The position numbers and the translations under genes are program-made. Of a stretch of DNA of 19,981 nucleotides, positions 8,277-15,070 are shown piece after piece. The stretch is from Candidatus Methanoplasma reticulitermitis (GTDB lineage: Archaea; Thermoplasmatota; Thermoplasmata; Methanomassiliicoccales; Methanomethylophilaceae). Every line of letters begins with the position of its first letter. Positions within the stretch are counted from its first letter, which is position 1. The notes under the pieces are model-generated. The model did not search any database. It worked only from the letters and a program-made list of their open reading frames with translations, and was not told the origin of the DNA. The stretch is taken from positions 1-19,981 of the forward strand of contig JAITTK010000020.1 in NCBI GenBank assembly GCA_031287135.1. Direction: 5' to 3'.

Positions 8277-8936
8277 ATGGATGCCGCAATATCCGGAAAT
8301 CTGATCGACCTGTGCGTGGTAGCCATGCTGCTCCTGTCGATGCTGGCGATGACCACCACGAGGATCGCCCAATTGCTGAACGCTTTCGCCGTGCAGTCCC
8401 TGTTCCTGACATTCCTCGCGCTCGTGGTCGCGGATTCAACCGGGCACACGGAACTGTTCATACTGGGAGGGATAACGTTTGCGGTCAAGGTCATAGGCAT
8501 ACCCTGGGCCATGAGGAGGATCTCCGTGCGCCTTCATGCCGGAAGGGAGGTGGACTCCACGATGGGGATACCCGGATCCCTGCTGATATGCACGATACTG
8601 ATAATAGTCGCATATCTGGTCACCGAGCCTCTCATGGCCACTTTGGAGACCATCACGCGCAACTGCCTGGCCATGTCGATGTCCGTTATCCTGATAGGTC
8701 TGTTCATGATGGTCACCCGCCGCAAGGCCATGGCCGAGGCGGTCGGACTCCTGATGATGGAGAACGGCTTGTTCCTGGGCGTCATATCGATATCATACGG
8801 CATGCCTCTTGTGGTGGAGATCGGGATATTCTTTGATGTCCTGATGGTCTCCGCGATAATAGGCATCTTCGCCCTGCGCATAAGCAAGGCGTTCGATTCC
8901 ATCGACACATCCGTCCTGAGGAGGCTGAAAGAGTGA
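8277..8936 (+). CDS. hyfE: HyfE-like membrane subunit (NuoK-related)
   Basis: A 219-residue protein with about six or seven hydrophobic helices, the usual size of HyfE. The second half resembles NuoK: a membrane glutamate E162 in LLMMENGLFLG, then E181 and D187 in VVEIGIFFDVLM, which matches the conserved NuoK/HyfE pattern of acidic residues in the half-channel between NuoH-like and antiporter-like subunits. K71 lies in an earlier helix. The ATG at 8277 has a strong Shine-Dalgarno (GAGGTGA) that overlaps the hyfC stop codon, with a 9-nt gap between the genes. Its own stop overlaps the hyfF GTG start. Bacterial hyf operons have hyfD before hyfE; that gene is absent here. Confidence 0.88.
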   Translation: MDAAISGNLIDLCVVAMLLLSMLAMTTTRIAQLLNAFAVQSLFLTFLALVVADSTGHTELFILGGITFAVKVIGIPWAMRRISVRLHAGREVDSTMGIPGSLLICTILIIVAYLVTEPLMATLETITRNCLAMSMSVILIGLFMMVTRRKAMAEAVGLLMMENGLFLGVISISYGMPLVVEIGIFFDVLMVSAIIGIFALRISKAFDSIDTSVLRRLKE

Positions 8937-10396
8937 CGATACCCGTCGAGGGCATATTGCTCATACCTGTCGCGGCCGCTCTGCTGTCCGCGGTCTCGCC
9001 GAACAGCAGGACCGCCTCGGCCGTGTCGATTATGGGATCGGCGGCGGTGCTGGCGGTTTCCATACCGATATGCATGGCCGCATTCGGAGGCACCGTTACC
9101 GAGTACGGTCTGTGGTATGTGGACGGACTGTCGTCCGTGTTCATATTGATAATCGGCGTGGTGGGACTCATGTCCTCGATGTATTCCTACGGGTACCTGT
9201 CGCACGACGAGGAACATGGGGAGATAGGGTCCAAAGACATCCGGCAGTATCACATCATGTTCAACATGTTCATTGCGGCGATGCTGTCCATCTTCGTCGT
9301 GAGTTCGGTGGGCATCATGTGGATCGCGATAGAGATAACCACGCTGGTATCGGCATTCCTGGTCGGATTCTACCGCAGGAACAGCGCACTCGAGGCTACA
9401 TGGAAATACCTGATGATCTGCTCCGTCGGAATAACCCTGGGACTCGTGGGCATAACTTTGATGTACGCTTCGGCCAGCCACATATTGGGCGGCGACCCCG
9501 GAGCACTTGACTGGCCGGTGCTTTTCGGAGCGGCCGCTGACCTGGATCCCATGCTGATCAAGATGGCGTTCATATTCATAATCATAGGATTCGGGACCAA
9601 GATGGGATTGGTCCCTATGCATACCTGGCTGCCCGATGCGCACAGCCAGTCCCCGACACCTGTGAGTGCCCTGCTGTCTGCCGCACTCCTCAATTGCGCC
9701 CTTTATGCGATACTCAGATTCCAAATGATCGCGGATGTGACTGTTCCCGGATTCGCATCGGTCCTGATGATCGGTTTCGGCATGCTGTCGCTCGCGGTCG
9801 CGGGAGCGTTCATACTCATCTCCAAGGACATAAAACGTATGCTGGCATATTCGAGCATAGAGCATATGGGGATCATCGCGATAGGATTCGGGATAGGGTC
9901 CCCCCTCGCAGTGTTCGGCGCACTGTTCCACATAATCGCCCACTCTGTCACCAAACCGCTTCTTTTCTTCTCTGCCGGAAACGTCATACAGGGATACGGC
10001 ACGCGGGATATGGGCGATGTGCGCGGCCTGAGGAAGAGCATGCCGGCGACGGCATTCATGCTGGGTGCGGGGACGTTGGCCATAGTCGGCCTGCCGCCGT
10101 TCTCCGTCTTCGTCGGGGAGATAACCGTATTGGCAGGTGCCGTTGATGCGGGAATGTATCCCGTTGCCGTACTGACGGCCGCATTCCTCGTGCTGGTATT
10201 CGCGGGATTCACCAGGAACATATTCCCCATGATGAAGGGGGAACCGGAAGGGGAGGTGAAAGCACCGAGAGGGGTTCTGAGGATGCTGCCTATGGCGACC
10301 CTTCTCCTGATCACCCTGTTCCTTGGCTTGTTCATGCCGGAAATCATGAGCGACGCACTATGGTCGATAGCCGACTGGTTCACGGGGGCCACATGA
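8933..10396 (+). CDS. hyfF: HyfF-like antiporter-type membrane subunit (NuoM/N-related)
   Basis: A 487-residue second antiporter-like subunit. It shows the same family residues as HyfB: E134 in WIAIEITTLVSAF, K223 in FGTKMGLVPMHTWLPDAHSQ, K301 in DIKRMLAYSSIEHMG, H333 and H337 in LFHIIAHSV, and K341. The SQSPTPVSALLS stretch after the broken helix is typical of HyfF and NuoM/N. Together with HyfB it gives the complex two likely ion-pumping modules. Start: GTG at 8933, in a GTGA overlap with the hyfE stop; GAGGAGG lies 8 nt before it. The stop TGA is inside the ATGATG that starts hyfG. Spacing and order say it is expressed in fixed ratio with its neighbours. Confidence 0.92.
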   Translation: MTIPVEGILLIPVAAALLSAVSPNSRTASAVSIMGSAAVLAVSIPICMAAFGGTVTEYGLWYVDGLSSVFILIIGVVGLMSSMYSYGYLSHDEEHGEIGSKDIRQYHIMFNMFIAAMLSIFVVSSVGIMWIAIEITTLVSAFLVGFYRRNSALEATWKYLMICSVGITLGLVGITLMYASASHILGGDPGALDWPVLFGAAADLDPMLIKMAFIFIIIGFGTKMGLVPMHTWLPDAHSQSPTPVSALLSAALLNCALYAILRFQMIADVTVPGFASVLMIGFGMLSLAVAGAFILISKDIKRMLAYSSIEHMGIIAIGFGIGSPLAVFGALFHIIAHSVTKPLLFFSAGNVIQGYGTRDMGDVRGLRKSMPATAFMLGAGTLAIVGLPPFSVFVGEITVLAGAVDAGMYPVAVLTAAFLVLVFAGFTRNIFPMMKGEPEGEVKAPRGVLRMLPMATLLLITLFLGLFMPEIMSDALWSIADWFTGAT

Positions 10397-11799
10397 TGTA
10401 CGGCACGGATGAACTGCCCGATATCATCAGGGATTATTCGAAAAGGGGATTCGGGCTTGTATGCATGTACGCACGCGACGTGCCCGACGGACATGTGCTG
10501 GAAGTCGTCATGGCCGGCGACGGGGTGGAGCGTATAACCGCCCGTGTGGATGGCACGATGTACCGTTCCCTGACATCCGAGATACCGGGCGCATCGCTCT
10601 ACGAACGGGAGATATATGAGACCAGCGGCATATATCCCGCGGGTCATCCGGATATGCGCCCCCTGAGATCGAGATCGACATGGGGGTCTTTGTCCGGAGG
10701 CGATGCGATACCACACAACGACATCTTCGGTGACGGTATATTCGAGATACCGGTAGGGCCCATACACGCAGGGGTCATAGGCCCCGGCCACTTCAGATTC
10801 AGCGTTGCCGGGGAACCCATACTGATGATGAAGGCATATCTGGGCTATTCCCGCAGAGGCGTGGAAAAGCTGATGGAGACACCTGTCTCGTACGACAATG
10901 CACCGATCGCCGAGAGGATATCCGGGGACAATGCCGTCGCCCATACGCTGGCTCATCTGCAGACCGTTGAACAGGATACGGAGATCCCCGAAAGGGCGAG
11001 GTTCATACGTACGATGCTTGCCGAACTGGAACGCATCTACAACCATTTGGGCACCATGGCCGGCATAGCTTTGGATACCGCATTGGCGGTCCCCGCGGCA
11101 CACGGCAACATGCTCAGAGAGAGCATACTCCGTCTGAATGAGAAGATATGCGGCCACAGACAGCTGTGGGGGATACTCAGGGCGGGCGGCCTCTCCAAAG
11201 ACGTGTCCGAAACCGTTCTGGCCGAGATAGAGCGGGAGCTCATGAGGATAAAATTCGATACCGAGGACCTTGCGGGCGTCATGACCCGGTCGCCGTCCTT
11301 CATGGACCGTGCCGAAACGACCGGACGGCTGTCATACGAGGATGCCGTGCGCCTTCGCGCCGTCGGTCCCGTGGCAAGGGCCAGCGGCGTGAACGCCGAT
11401 GTCCGGAAGATGCGCCCTTACGCGGCATATGACAAGGTGGCGTTCGATGTGCCTATATGTCCCAGCGGAGATGTCTATGCCCGCATGACCGTCAGAAAGA
11501 GGGAGATAATCGAATCCATAAGCGTGATAATCCAATGCATAAACGAGATGAAGGACGGTCCCATTTGCACAGATGTGAAGACAAAGGACGGATTCTATGC
11601 GGGGATCACGGAATCGCCGCGGGGGGAGACCGTGCACTGTGCGCATATTGAAGGCGGCAGGATAACCAGATACAAGATAAGGGATGCCTCTTTCCCCAAC
11701 TGGCCCGCATTGGAATGTGCCGTGATCGGGAACATAGTGCCGGATTTCCCGGTTGTGAACAAGAGCTTCGACCTATCGTACAGCGGGAACGATCTTTGA
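10393..11799 (+). CDS. hyfG: HyfG-like large subunit (NuoC-NuoD fusion) lacking all four [NiFe] cysteines
   Basis: A 468-residue protein with a NuoC-like domain (about 1-95) fused to a NuoD/hydrogenase-large-subunit domain, the HycE/HyfG layout. Conserved family stretches include IPVGPIHAGVIGPGHFRF (119-136), MMKAYLGYSRRGVEKLME, and LAELERIYNHLGTMAGIALD. In active group 4 hydrogenases the first metal motif reads R-[IV]-C-G-x-C; here it is ERISGDNAVAH (174-184), with S177 and N180 in place of the cysteines. The second motif, D-P-C-x-x-C, is FDLSYSGNDL (459-468), with S462 and G465 instead. The protein stops three residues later, so there is no cleavable maturation tail. It should not carry a Ni-Fe centre. 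The ATG at 10393 overlaps the hyfF stop (ATGA). It is best viewed as an Ehr-type subunit whose partner molecule is unknown. Confidence 0.9.
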   Translation: MMYGTDELPDIIRDYSKRGFGLVCMYARDVPDGHVLEVVMAGDGVERITARVDGTMYRSLTSEIPGASLYEREIYETSGIYPAGHPDMRPLRSRSTWGSLSGGDAIPHNDIFGDGIFEIPVGPIHAGVIGPGHFRFSVAGEPILMMKAYLGYSRRGVEKLMETPVSYDNAPIAERISGDNAVAHTLAHLQTVEQDTEIPERARFIRTMLAELERIYNHLGTMAGIALDTALAVPAAHGNMLRESILRLNEKICGHRQLWGILRAGGLSKDVSETVLAEIERELMRIKFDTEDLAGVMTRSPSFMDRAETTGRLSYEDAVRLRAVGPVARASGVNADVRKMRPYAAYDKVAFDVPICPSGDVYARMTVRKREIIESISVIIQCINEMKDGPICTDVKTKDGFYAGITESPRGETVHCAHIEGGRITRYKIRDASFPNWPALECAVIGNIVPDFPVVNKSFDLSYSGNDL

Positions 11800-11808
11800 G
11801 GTGTGGAT

Positions 11809-12570
11809 ATGGATGACGGAATGCTGAGAATAGCCGTTAGGAACTTCCTGTCCCTGAAACGTCCGCCCGAGAGCATCCCCGTGCTGTATGGGAGGAAGAT
11901 GCTTATGCCGTTCCCGAATGTGTCATGCGGCCTGTGCGGAAAATGCGCGGACGTTTGCCGCACGGGGGCCATCTCTGTATCGGAGTCGGGATGGGAGATC
12001 GATCTGGGTAGATGCATATCCTGCCGCAGATGCTGCGAGTCCTGCGGCAGCGGGTCGCTTGAGCTCATCGGCGCACCCGACTATGTGCTTAAAAGGGGGG
12101 ATCTCGTGTTCCGTTCGGGAGAGAGCACGGAACGCGATGCGGGAAAGATCGGCGGAGACAAACGCAGAGTGATCGGCAGATCGGTGAATATCCGGGAAGT
12201 GGATACCGGGTCATGCAATGCCTGCGAGGTGGAGGTTAATTCGCTTTCGAACCGTTTCTACGATGTCGAGAGGTTCGGGATCAGGACGGTCGCTTCGCCG
12301 AGACATGCGGATGTGCTTCTCGTCACCGGTCCTCTGACGTCCAACATGCGGGAGGCGTTCGACAGGGTTGTGAAAGCGACCCCGGATCCGAAAGTGATCA
12401 TCGCCATGGGCACATGCGCCATATCAGGCGGGCCGTTCTCGGAAGGCGAGACTCTCGGGGGGATCTCTGGGTCCGCCGATGTCGACGTGTTCATCCCCGG
12501 ATGTCCGCCGGCACCGGATGCGATCATCAGAGCTCTTCTCGGTGCGTTCGGCTTCACTGAACAACGATGA
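11809..12570 (+). CDS. hyfI: Fused 2x[4Fe-4S] ferredoxin (HyfH-like) + small subunit (HyfI/NuoB-like)
   Basis: A 253-residue protein combining two parts that are separate proteins in bacterial hyf operons. The N-terminal half has two [4Fe-4S] motifs: CGLCGKCADVC and CISCRRCCESC, at about residues 40-50 and 69-79. The second lacks the usual proline after its last cysteine and has an extra adjacent cysteine. The C-terminal half is NuoB/HycG-like, with the four cluster ligands in SCNACE, MGTCAISGG and IPGCPPAP. So the electron wire to the large subunit looks complete. The ATG at 11809 is chosen because GAGGTG sits 5 nt before it; a GTG at 11803 is in frame but overlaps that site. Last gene of the operon; its 3' end overlaps the convergent stress-protein gene by 17 nt. 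Confidence 0.9.
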   Translation: MDDGMLRIAVRNFLSLKRPPESIPVLYGRKMLMPFPNVSCGLCGKCADVCRTGAISVSESGWEIDLGRCISCRRCCESCGSGSLELIGAPDYVLKRGDLVFRSGESTERDAGKIGGDKRRVIGRSVNIREVDTGSCNACEVEVNSLSNRFYDVERFGIRTVASPRHADVLLVTGPLTSNMREAFDRVVKATPDPKVIIAMGTCAISGGPFSEGETLGGISGSADVDVFIPGCPPAPDAIIRALLGAFGFTEQR

Positions 12571-12943
12571 CCGTGCAGTGCGCATTGCGGATTACCTTCT
12601 CGGACACGCTTCCGATCATCATCCTGTCCAATGCCGTTTTATCAAAACGCCCTACGATTATCGTATCGGCATCGACTCTGCGTGCCGCGGCTATTATCGC
12701 GTCCGCCGGAGAGCCGACCTCGATCAGCGGATGGGCGTCCACACCGGCATCCGCCGCCCTCTGCCTCGCGGCCTCGACGTATTCTTTCATGTTCCTGATA
12801 TCGCTTTCCCTGTCGACCGAATCCTTGGTTGCGACGGATGACACGATATAAAGCGCACTGTTATAGGCGAGCGCGTGTCCAATCGCATAGTTCAGCGCCT
12901 TCTCGGTATGGGACTTGCCATCGTAACCCAGAATCACAGGCAT
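12554..12943 (-). CDS. Universal stress protein (UspA family)
   Basis: A 129-residue single Usp domain of normal length. It begins with strand one and the adenine-contacting aspartate (PVILGYDGK, D8), and has the family end VGRFDKTALDRMMIGSVSEK then VIRNAHCTVIVVQ. ATP-binding Usps use G-x2-G-x9-G-S/T; here the first and third glycines and the serine are kept (G98, G111, S112) but the second glycine is D101, so nucleotide binding may be altered. The frame is open 11 codons upstream, but the ATG at 12943 is chosen because a TATA-like box (12965-12974) lies about 26 nt upstream, consistent with a leaderless mRNA. It converges on and slightly overlaps the end of the hyf-like operon, so antisense interference is possible. 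No functional link to that operon is shown. Confidence 0.9.
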   Translation of the reverse strand: MPVILGYDGKSHTEKALNYAIGHALAYNSALYIVSSVATKDSVDRESDIRNMKEYVEAARQRAADAGVDAHPLIEVGSPADAIIAAARRVDADTIIVGRFDKTALDRMMIGSVSEKVIRNAHCTVIVVQ

Positions 12944-12964
12944 ACTATGTAATTGCTGGATACA

Positions 12965-12974
12965 GATATAAACC
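12965..12974 (-). promoter_or_regulatory. TATA-like box for the universal stress protein gene
   Basis: Read on the minus strand, GGTTTATATC is centred about 26 nt before the ATG at 12943, so the mRNA probably starts at the start codon. Confidence 0.5.
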
Positions 12975-13044
12975 ATCTCACACGGTCTTTAGCGCGGCTG
13001 CGTGAATCGTACTTTCGGATTATTCGGCCACCCTCTGATTTTTC

Positions 13045-13052
13045 TTATATAC
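13045..13052 (+). promoter_or_regulatory. TATA-like box for radA
   Basis: TTATATAC follows a T-rich run and sits about 36 nt before the radA ATG, so transcription should start near 13074 and leave a leader of about 10 nt. Confidence 0.5.
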
Positions 13053-13084
13053 TCAAAGCGGATTGGATTATCGAGTGATAACCA

Positions 13085-14026
13085 ATGGCCACAAAGACCC
13101 TTGAAGACATACCGGGCGTAGGACCGGCCATAGCAGAGAAACTCCGTGAGGCGGGGTACACCGAATTGATGACCATTGCTGTCGCACCGCCGAAAGAACT
13201 CGCGGAGACGTGCGAGATAGGTGAGAAAAAGGCAATGGACATCATAGAAGGCGCAAAACTCTGTGCGGATATCGGCGGATTCGAGACCGGGGACAACATC
13301 CTGGAACGCCGCAAGGCCGTGACGAAGCTCACGACAGGGTCCAAAGCCTTCGATGAGCTGATGAACGGAGGATTGGAAAGTCAATCGATCGTGGAATTCT
13401 TCGGAGAATTCGGAAGCTGCAAGACACAGGTGTGTTTCCAGCTTGCGGTGAACGCCACCCTGCCCGAGGAAAGGGGGGGACTGGATTCGGATGTCATCAT
13501 CATCGATACGGAGAACACATTCAGGCCGGAAAGGATAATCCAGATGTCGAACTACCTCGGGGTCGATCCCGATGACGTCCTTAGGAGGATCCATGTGGCC
13601 AGGGCATTCAACTCTCAGCATCAGGTACTCCTTGTCGACAAAGCCATTGAGCTTGCGCAGGAGAAGAAGGTCAGGCTTATGATCGTGGACTCCCTCACGT
13701 CGCACTTCAGAGCCGAATATCTCGGAAGAGGAGCATTGGCGGAGAGGCAGCAGATACTCAACCGTCACATGCATGACCTTCTGAACTTCGCCACCCTTAA
13801 CAACGCTGTCATCGCGGTGACGAACCAGGTTGCGGCCAAACCGGACGCTTTCTTCGGTGACCCCACGCGGCCTATCGGAGGGCACATCGTCGGCCACACG
13901 GCCACATTCCGCATATATCTCAGAAAGGGCAAAGCCGGAAAAAGGATCGCCAGATTGATCGACTCGCCGAATCTGCCTGAAGGCGAGGCCGTGTTCATGG
14001 TGACCGAAGATGGTATTAAGGACTGA
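13085..14026 (+). CDS. radA: DNA repair and recombination protein RadA (archaeal RecA/Rad51)
   Basis: A 313-residue strand-exchange ATPase, normal length for archaeal RadA. It opens with a helix-hairpin-helix DNA-binding domain (LEDIPGVGPAIAEKL, then CEIGEKKAMDIIEGA), then the RecA-like core starting at LTTGSKAFDELMNGGLESQS. Walker B is RLMIVDSLTSHFRAEY; the DNA-binding loop region runs through TNQVAAKPDAFFGDPTRPIG to GHTATFRIYLRKGKAGKR. The notable change is in Walker A: GEFGSCKTQ at 107-115, where the usual glycine before the lysine is C112. The lysine K113 and threonine T114 are kept. The ATG at 13085 starts the conserved N-terminus. It is the first gene of a likely pair with trmG10, 15 nt downstream, with a terminator-like hairpin at the junction. 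Confidence 0.96.
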   Translation: MATKTLEDIPGVGPAIAEKLREAGYTELMTIAVAPPKELAETCEIGEKKAMDIIEGAKLCADIGGFETGDNILERRKAVTKLTTGSKAFDELMNGGLESQSIVEFFGEFGSCKTQVCFQLAVNATLPEERGGLDSDVIIIDTENTFRPERIIQMSNYLGVDPDDVLRRIHVARAFNSQHQVLLVDKAIELAQEKKVRLMIVDSLTSHFRAEYLGRGALAERQQILNRHMHDLLNFATLNNAVIAVTNQVAAKPDAFFGDPTRPIGGHIVGHTATFRIYLRKGKAGKRIARLIDSPNLPEGEAVFMVTEDGIKD

Positions 14027-14034
14027 AACTTAAA

Positions 14035-14062
14035 GGGGTCCGTGGACCCCGTTTTCTTTTTT
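14035..14062 (+). terminator. Hairpin plus T-tract at the radA-trmG10 junction
   Basis: A perfect 7-bp stem, GGGGTCC (14035-14041) with GGACCCC (14044-14050), closes a two-base loop and is followed by GTTTTCTTTTTT. That is the shape of an intrinsic terminator just after radA. It also contains the likely GTG start of trmG10 at 14042, and the T-tract encodes the Val-Phe-Phe-Phe of that protein. It may therefore be partial termination, translational control, or chance. Confidence 0.4.
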
Positions 14063-15040
14063 GAACTGTCCGGCGAATCCAAGGATATGCCGCCCGCCGA
14101 GGCCGAAGGATGCATTGCGGCGGAAAGCGGCCGATACAGGATCATCGATTCCGGCCCCGGACATATCATTGCTTCATTTCCGGAGACATCCCTTGGTTAC
14201 ATCGCGGACCGGATAGCTCTGACTCATTCCATTGGAAGATACATCGGATCATACGATCCATCCGATACCAAGGGTCTGTCGGAGACACAGTTGCAGGCAG
14301 GCACATTCGCGATAAAGGCCAAAAGATTCGAGGGGATGATGAAGGATGTTGATTCCCAGAAACTCATAAGGGATGTGGGGGACATACTTTCAAGAAACAA
14401 TGATGTGGACCTGAAGAATCCGGACATCATAGTCCGCATGCAGATGAGCGATAAAGTACACCTGTTCGTCGAGGAAAGGGCGATCGACAGGAACATCATG
14501 GAGAAAAGAAAGGTCAGCGAACGGCCGTTCTTCTCGCCGATCTCGCTTCACCCCAAATATGCCAGGGCACTCATCAATCTTACCGGGGCAAAGAGGGGGG
14601 ACACGGTCCTTGACCCGTTTTGCGGAACGGGGGGACTGGTCATCGAGGCGGCGGAGATGGGCATGAAGGCCATCGCATCCGACTTCGATGAAGACATGGT
14701 ACTCGGGTGCAGAGAGAACATGGACTTCTACGGGCTCGACCTGTTCGATCATGAGACCGTGGATATCCGGGATATCCCGGAAAGATTCTCGGACATAGAC
14801 GTTGTTGTTACGGACCCGCCTTACGGAAGATCCACGAAGACCGGGGGGGAGAACGCGCTCGACATACACAGGAGTGCCATGGCGTCCATACCGAGAGTCT
14901 TGAAATCCGGCGGCAGGGCGGGCATTATCCTGCCGTACGAGACCGCACCCCCTGAGATGGAGCTTTACGGAGTGTTCAGGCAGCATGTCCATGGGTCCCT
15001 TTCAAGATATTATCACATATTCAGTGTCTCTAATCACTAA
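14042..15040 (+). CDS. trmG10: tRNA (guanine(10)-N2)-methyltransferase, archaeal Trm-G10 type
   Basis: A 332-residue SAM-dependent enzyme. The N-terminal half carries a THUMP-type RNA-binding region (about 50-150), and the C-terminal half is a Rossmann methyltransferase with motif I LDPFCGTGGLVIEA (190-203) and the N-methylating motif TDPPYGRS (257-264). This domain order and length match archaeal Trm-G10, which makes N2-methyl- or N2,N2-dimethylguanosine at tRNA position 10. The start is GTG at 14042: it keeps the conserved first strand FFFELSGES, and GGGG lies 3 nt upstream, a rather short spacing. The next ATG (14087) would lose that strand. The start codon sits inside a hairpin. The stop is TAA, one of only two in the window. 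Other THUMP methyltransferases are the main alternative. Confidence 0.88.
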   Translation: MDPVFFFELSGESKDMPPAEAEGCIAAESGRYRIIDSGPGHIIASFPETSLGYIADRIALTHSIGRYIGSYDPSDTKGLSETQLQAGTFAIKAKRFEGMMKDVDSQKLIRDVGDILSRNNDVDLKNPDIIVRMQMSDKVHLFVEERAIDRNIMEKRKVSERPFFSPISLHPKYARALINLTGAKRGDTVLDPFCGTGGLVIEAAEMGMKAIASDFDEDMVLGCRENMDFYGLDLFDHETVDIRDIPERFSDIDVVVTDPPYGRSTKTGGENALDIHRSAMASIPRVLKSGGRAGIILPYETAPPEMELYGVFRQHVHGSLSRYYHIFSVSNH

Positions 15041-15041
15041 C

Positions 15042-15049
15042 TATTTTAA
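15042..15049 (+). promoter_or_regulatory. TATA-like box of the ether-lipid operon
   Basis: TATTTTAA is centred about 25 nt before the GTG at 15071, and there is no Shine-Dalgarno between them, so a leaderless mRNA is likely. Confidence 0.5.
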
Positions 15050-15070
15050 TTCCGACCATATCACAAATAC

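Noticed and set aside
10360..10392. Upstream GTG start for hyfG adding 11 residues
   Set aside because: It would overlap hyfF more deeply and has no better ribosome site; the ATGA overlap at 10393 matches the other junctions.
10393..11799. Calling HyfG an active [NiFe] hydrogenase subunit
   Set aside because: All four metal-binding cysteines are replaced and no maturation tail exists.
5380..12570. Reading the operon as an Fpo/Nuo complex I
   Set aside because: NuoA, I, J and separate C and D genes are missing; the fused NuoC-NuoD large subunit, HyfE-type subunit and WDCG end of HyfB are hyf features.
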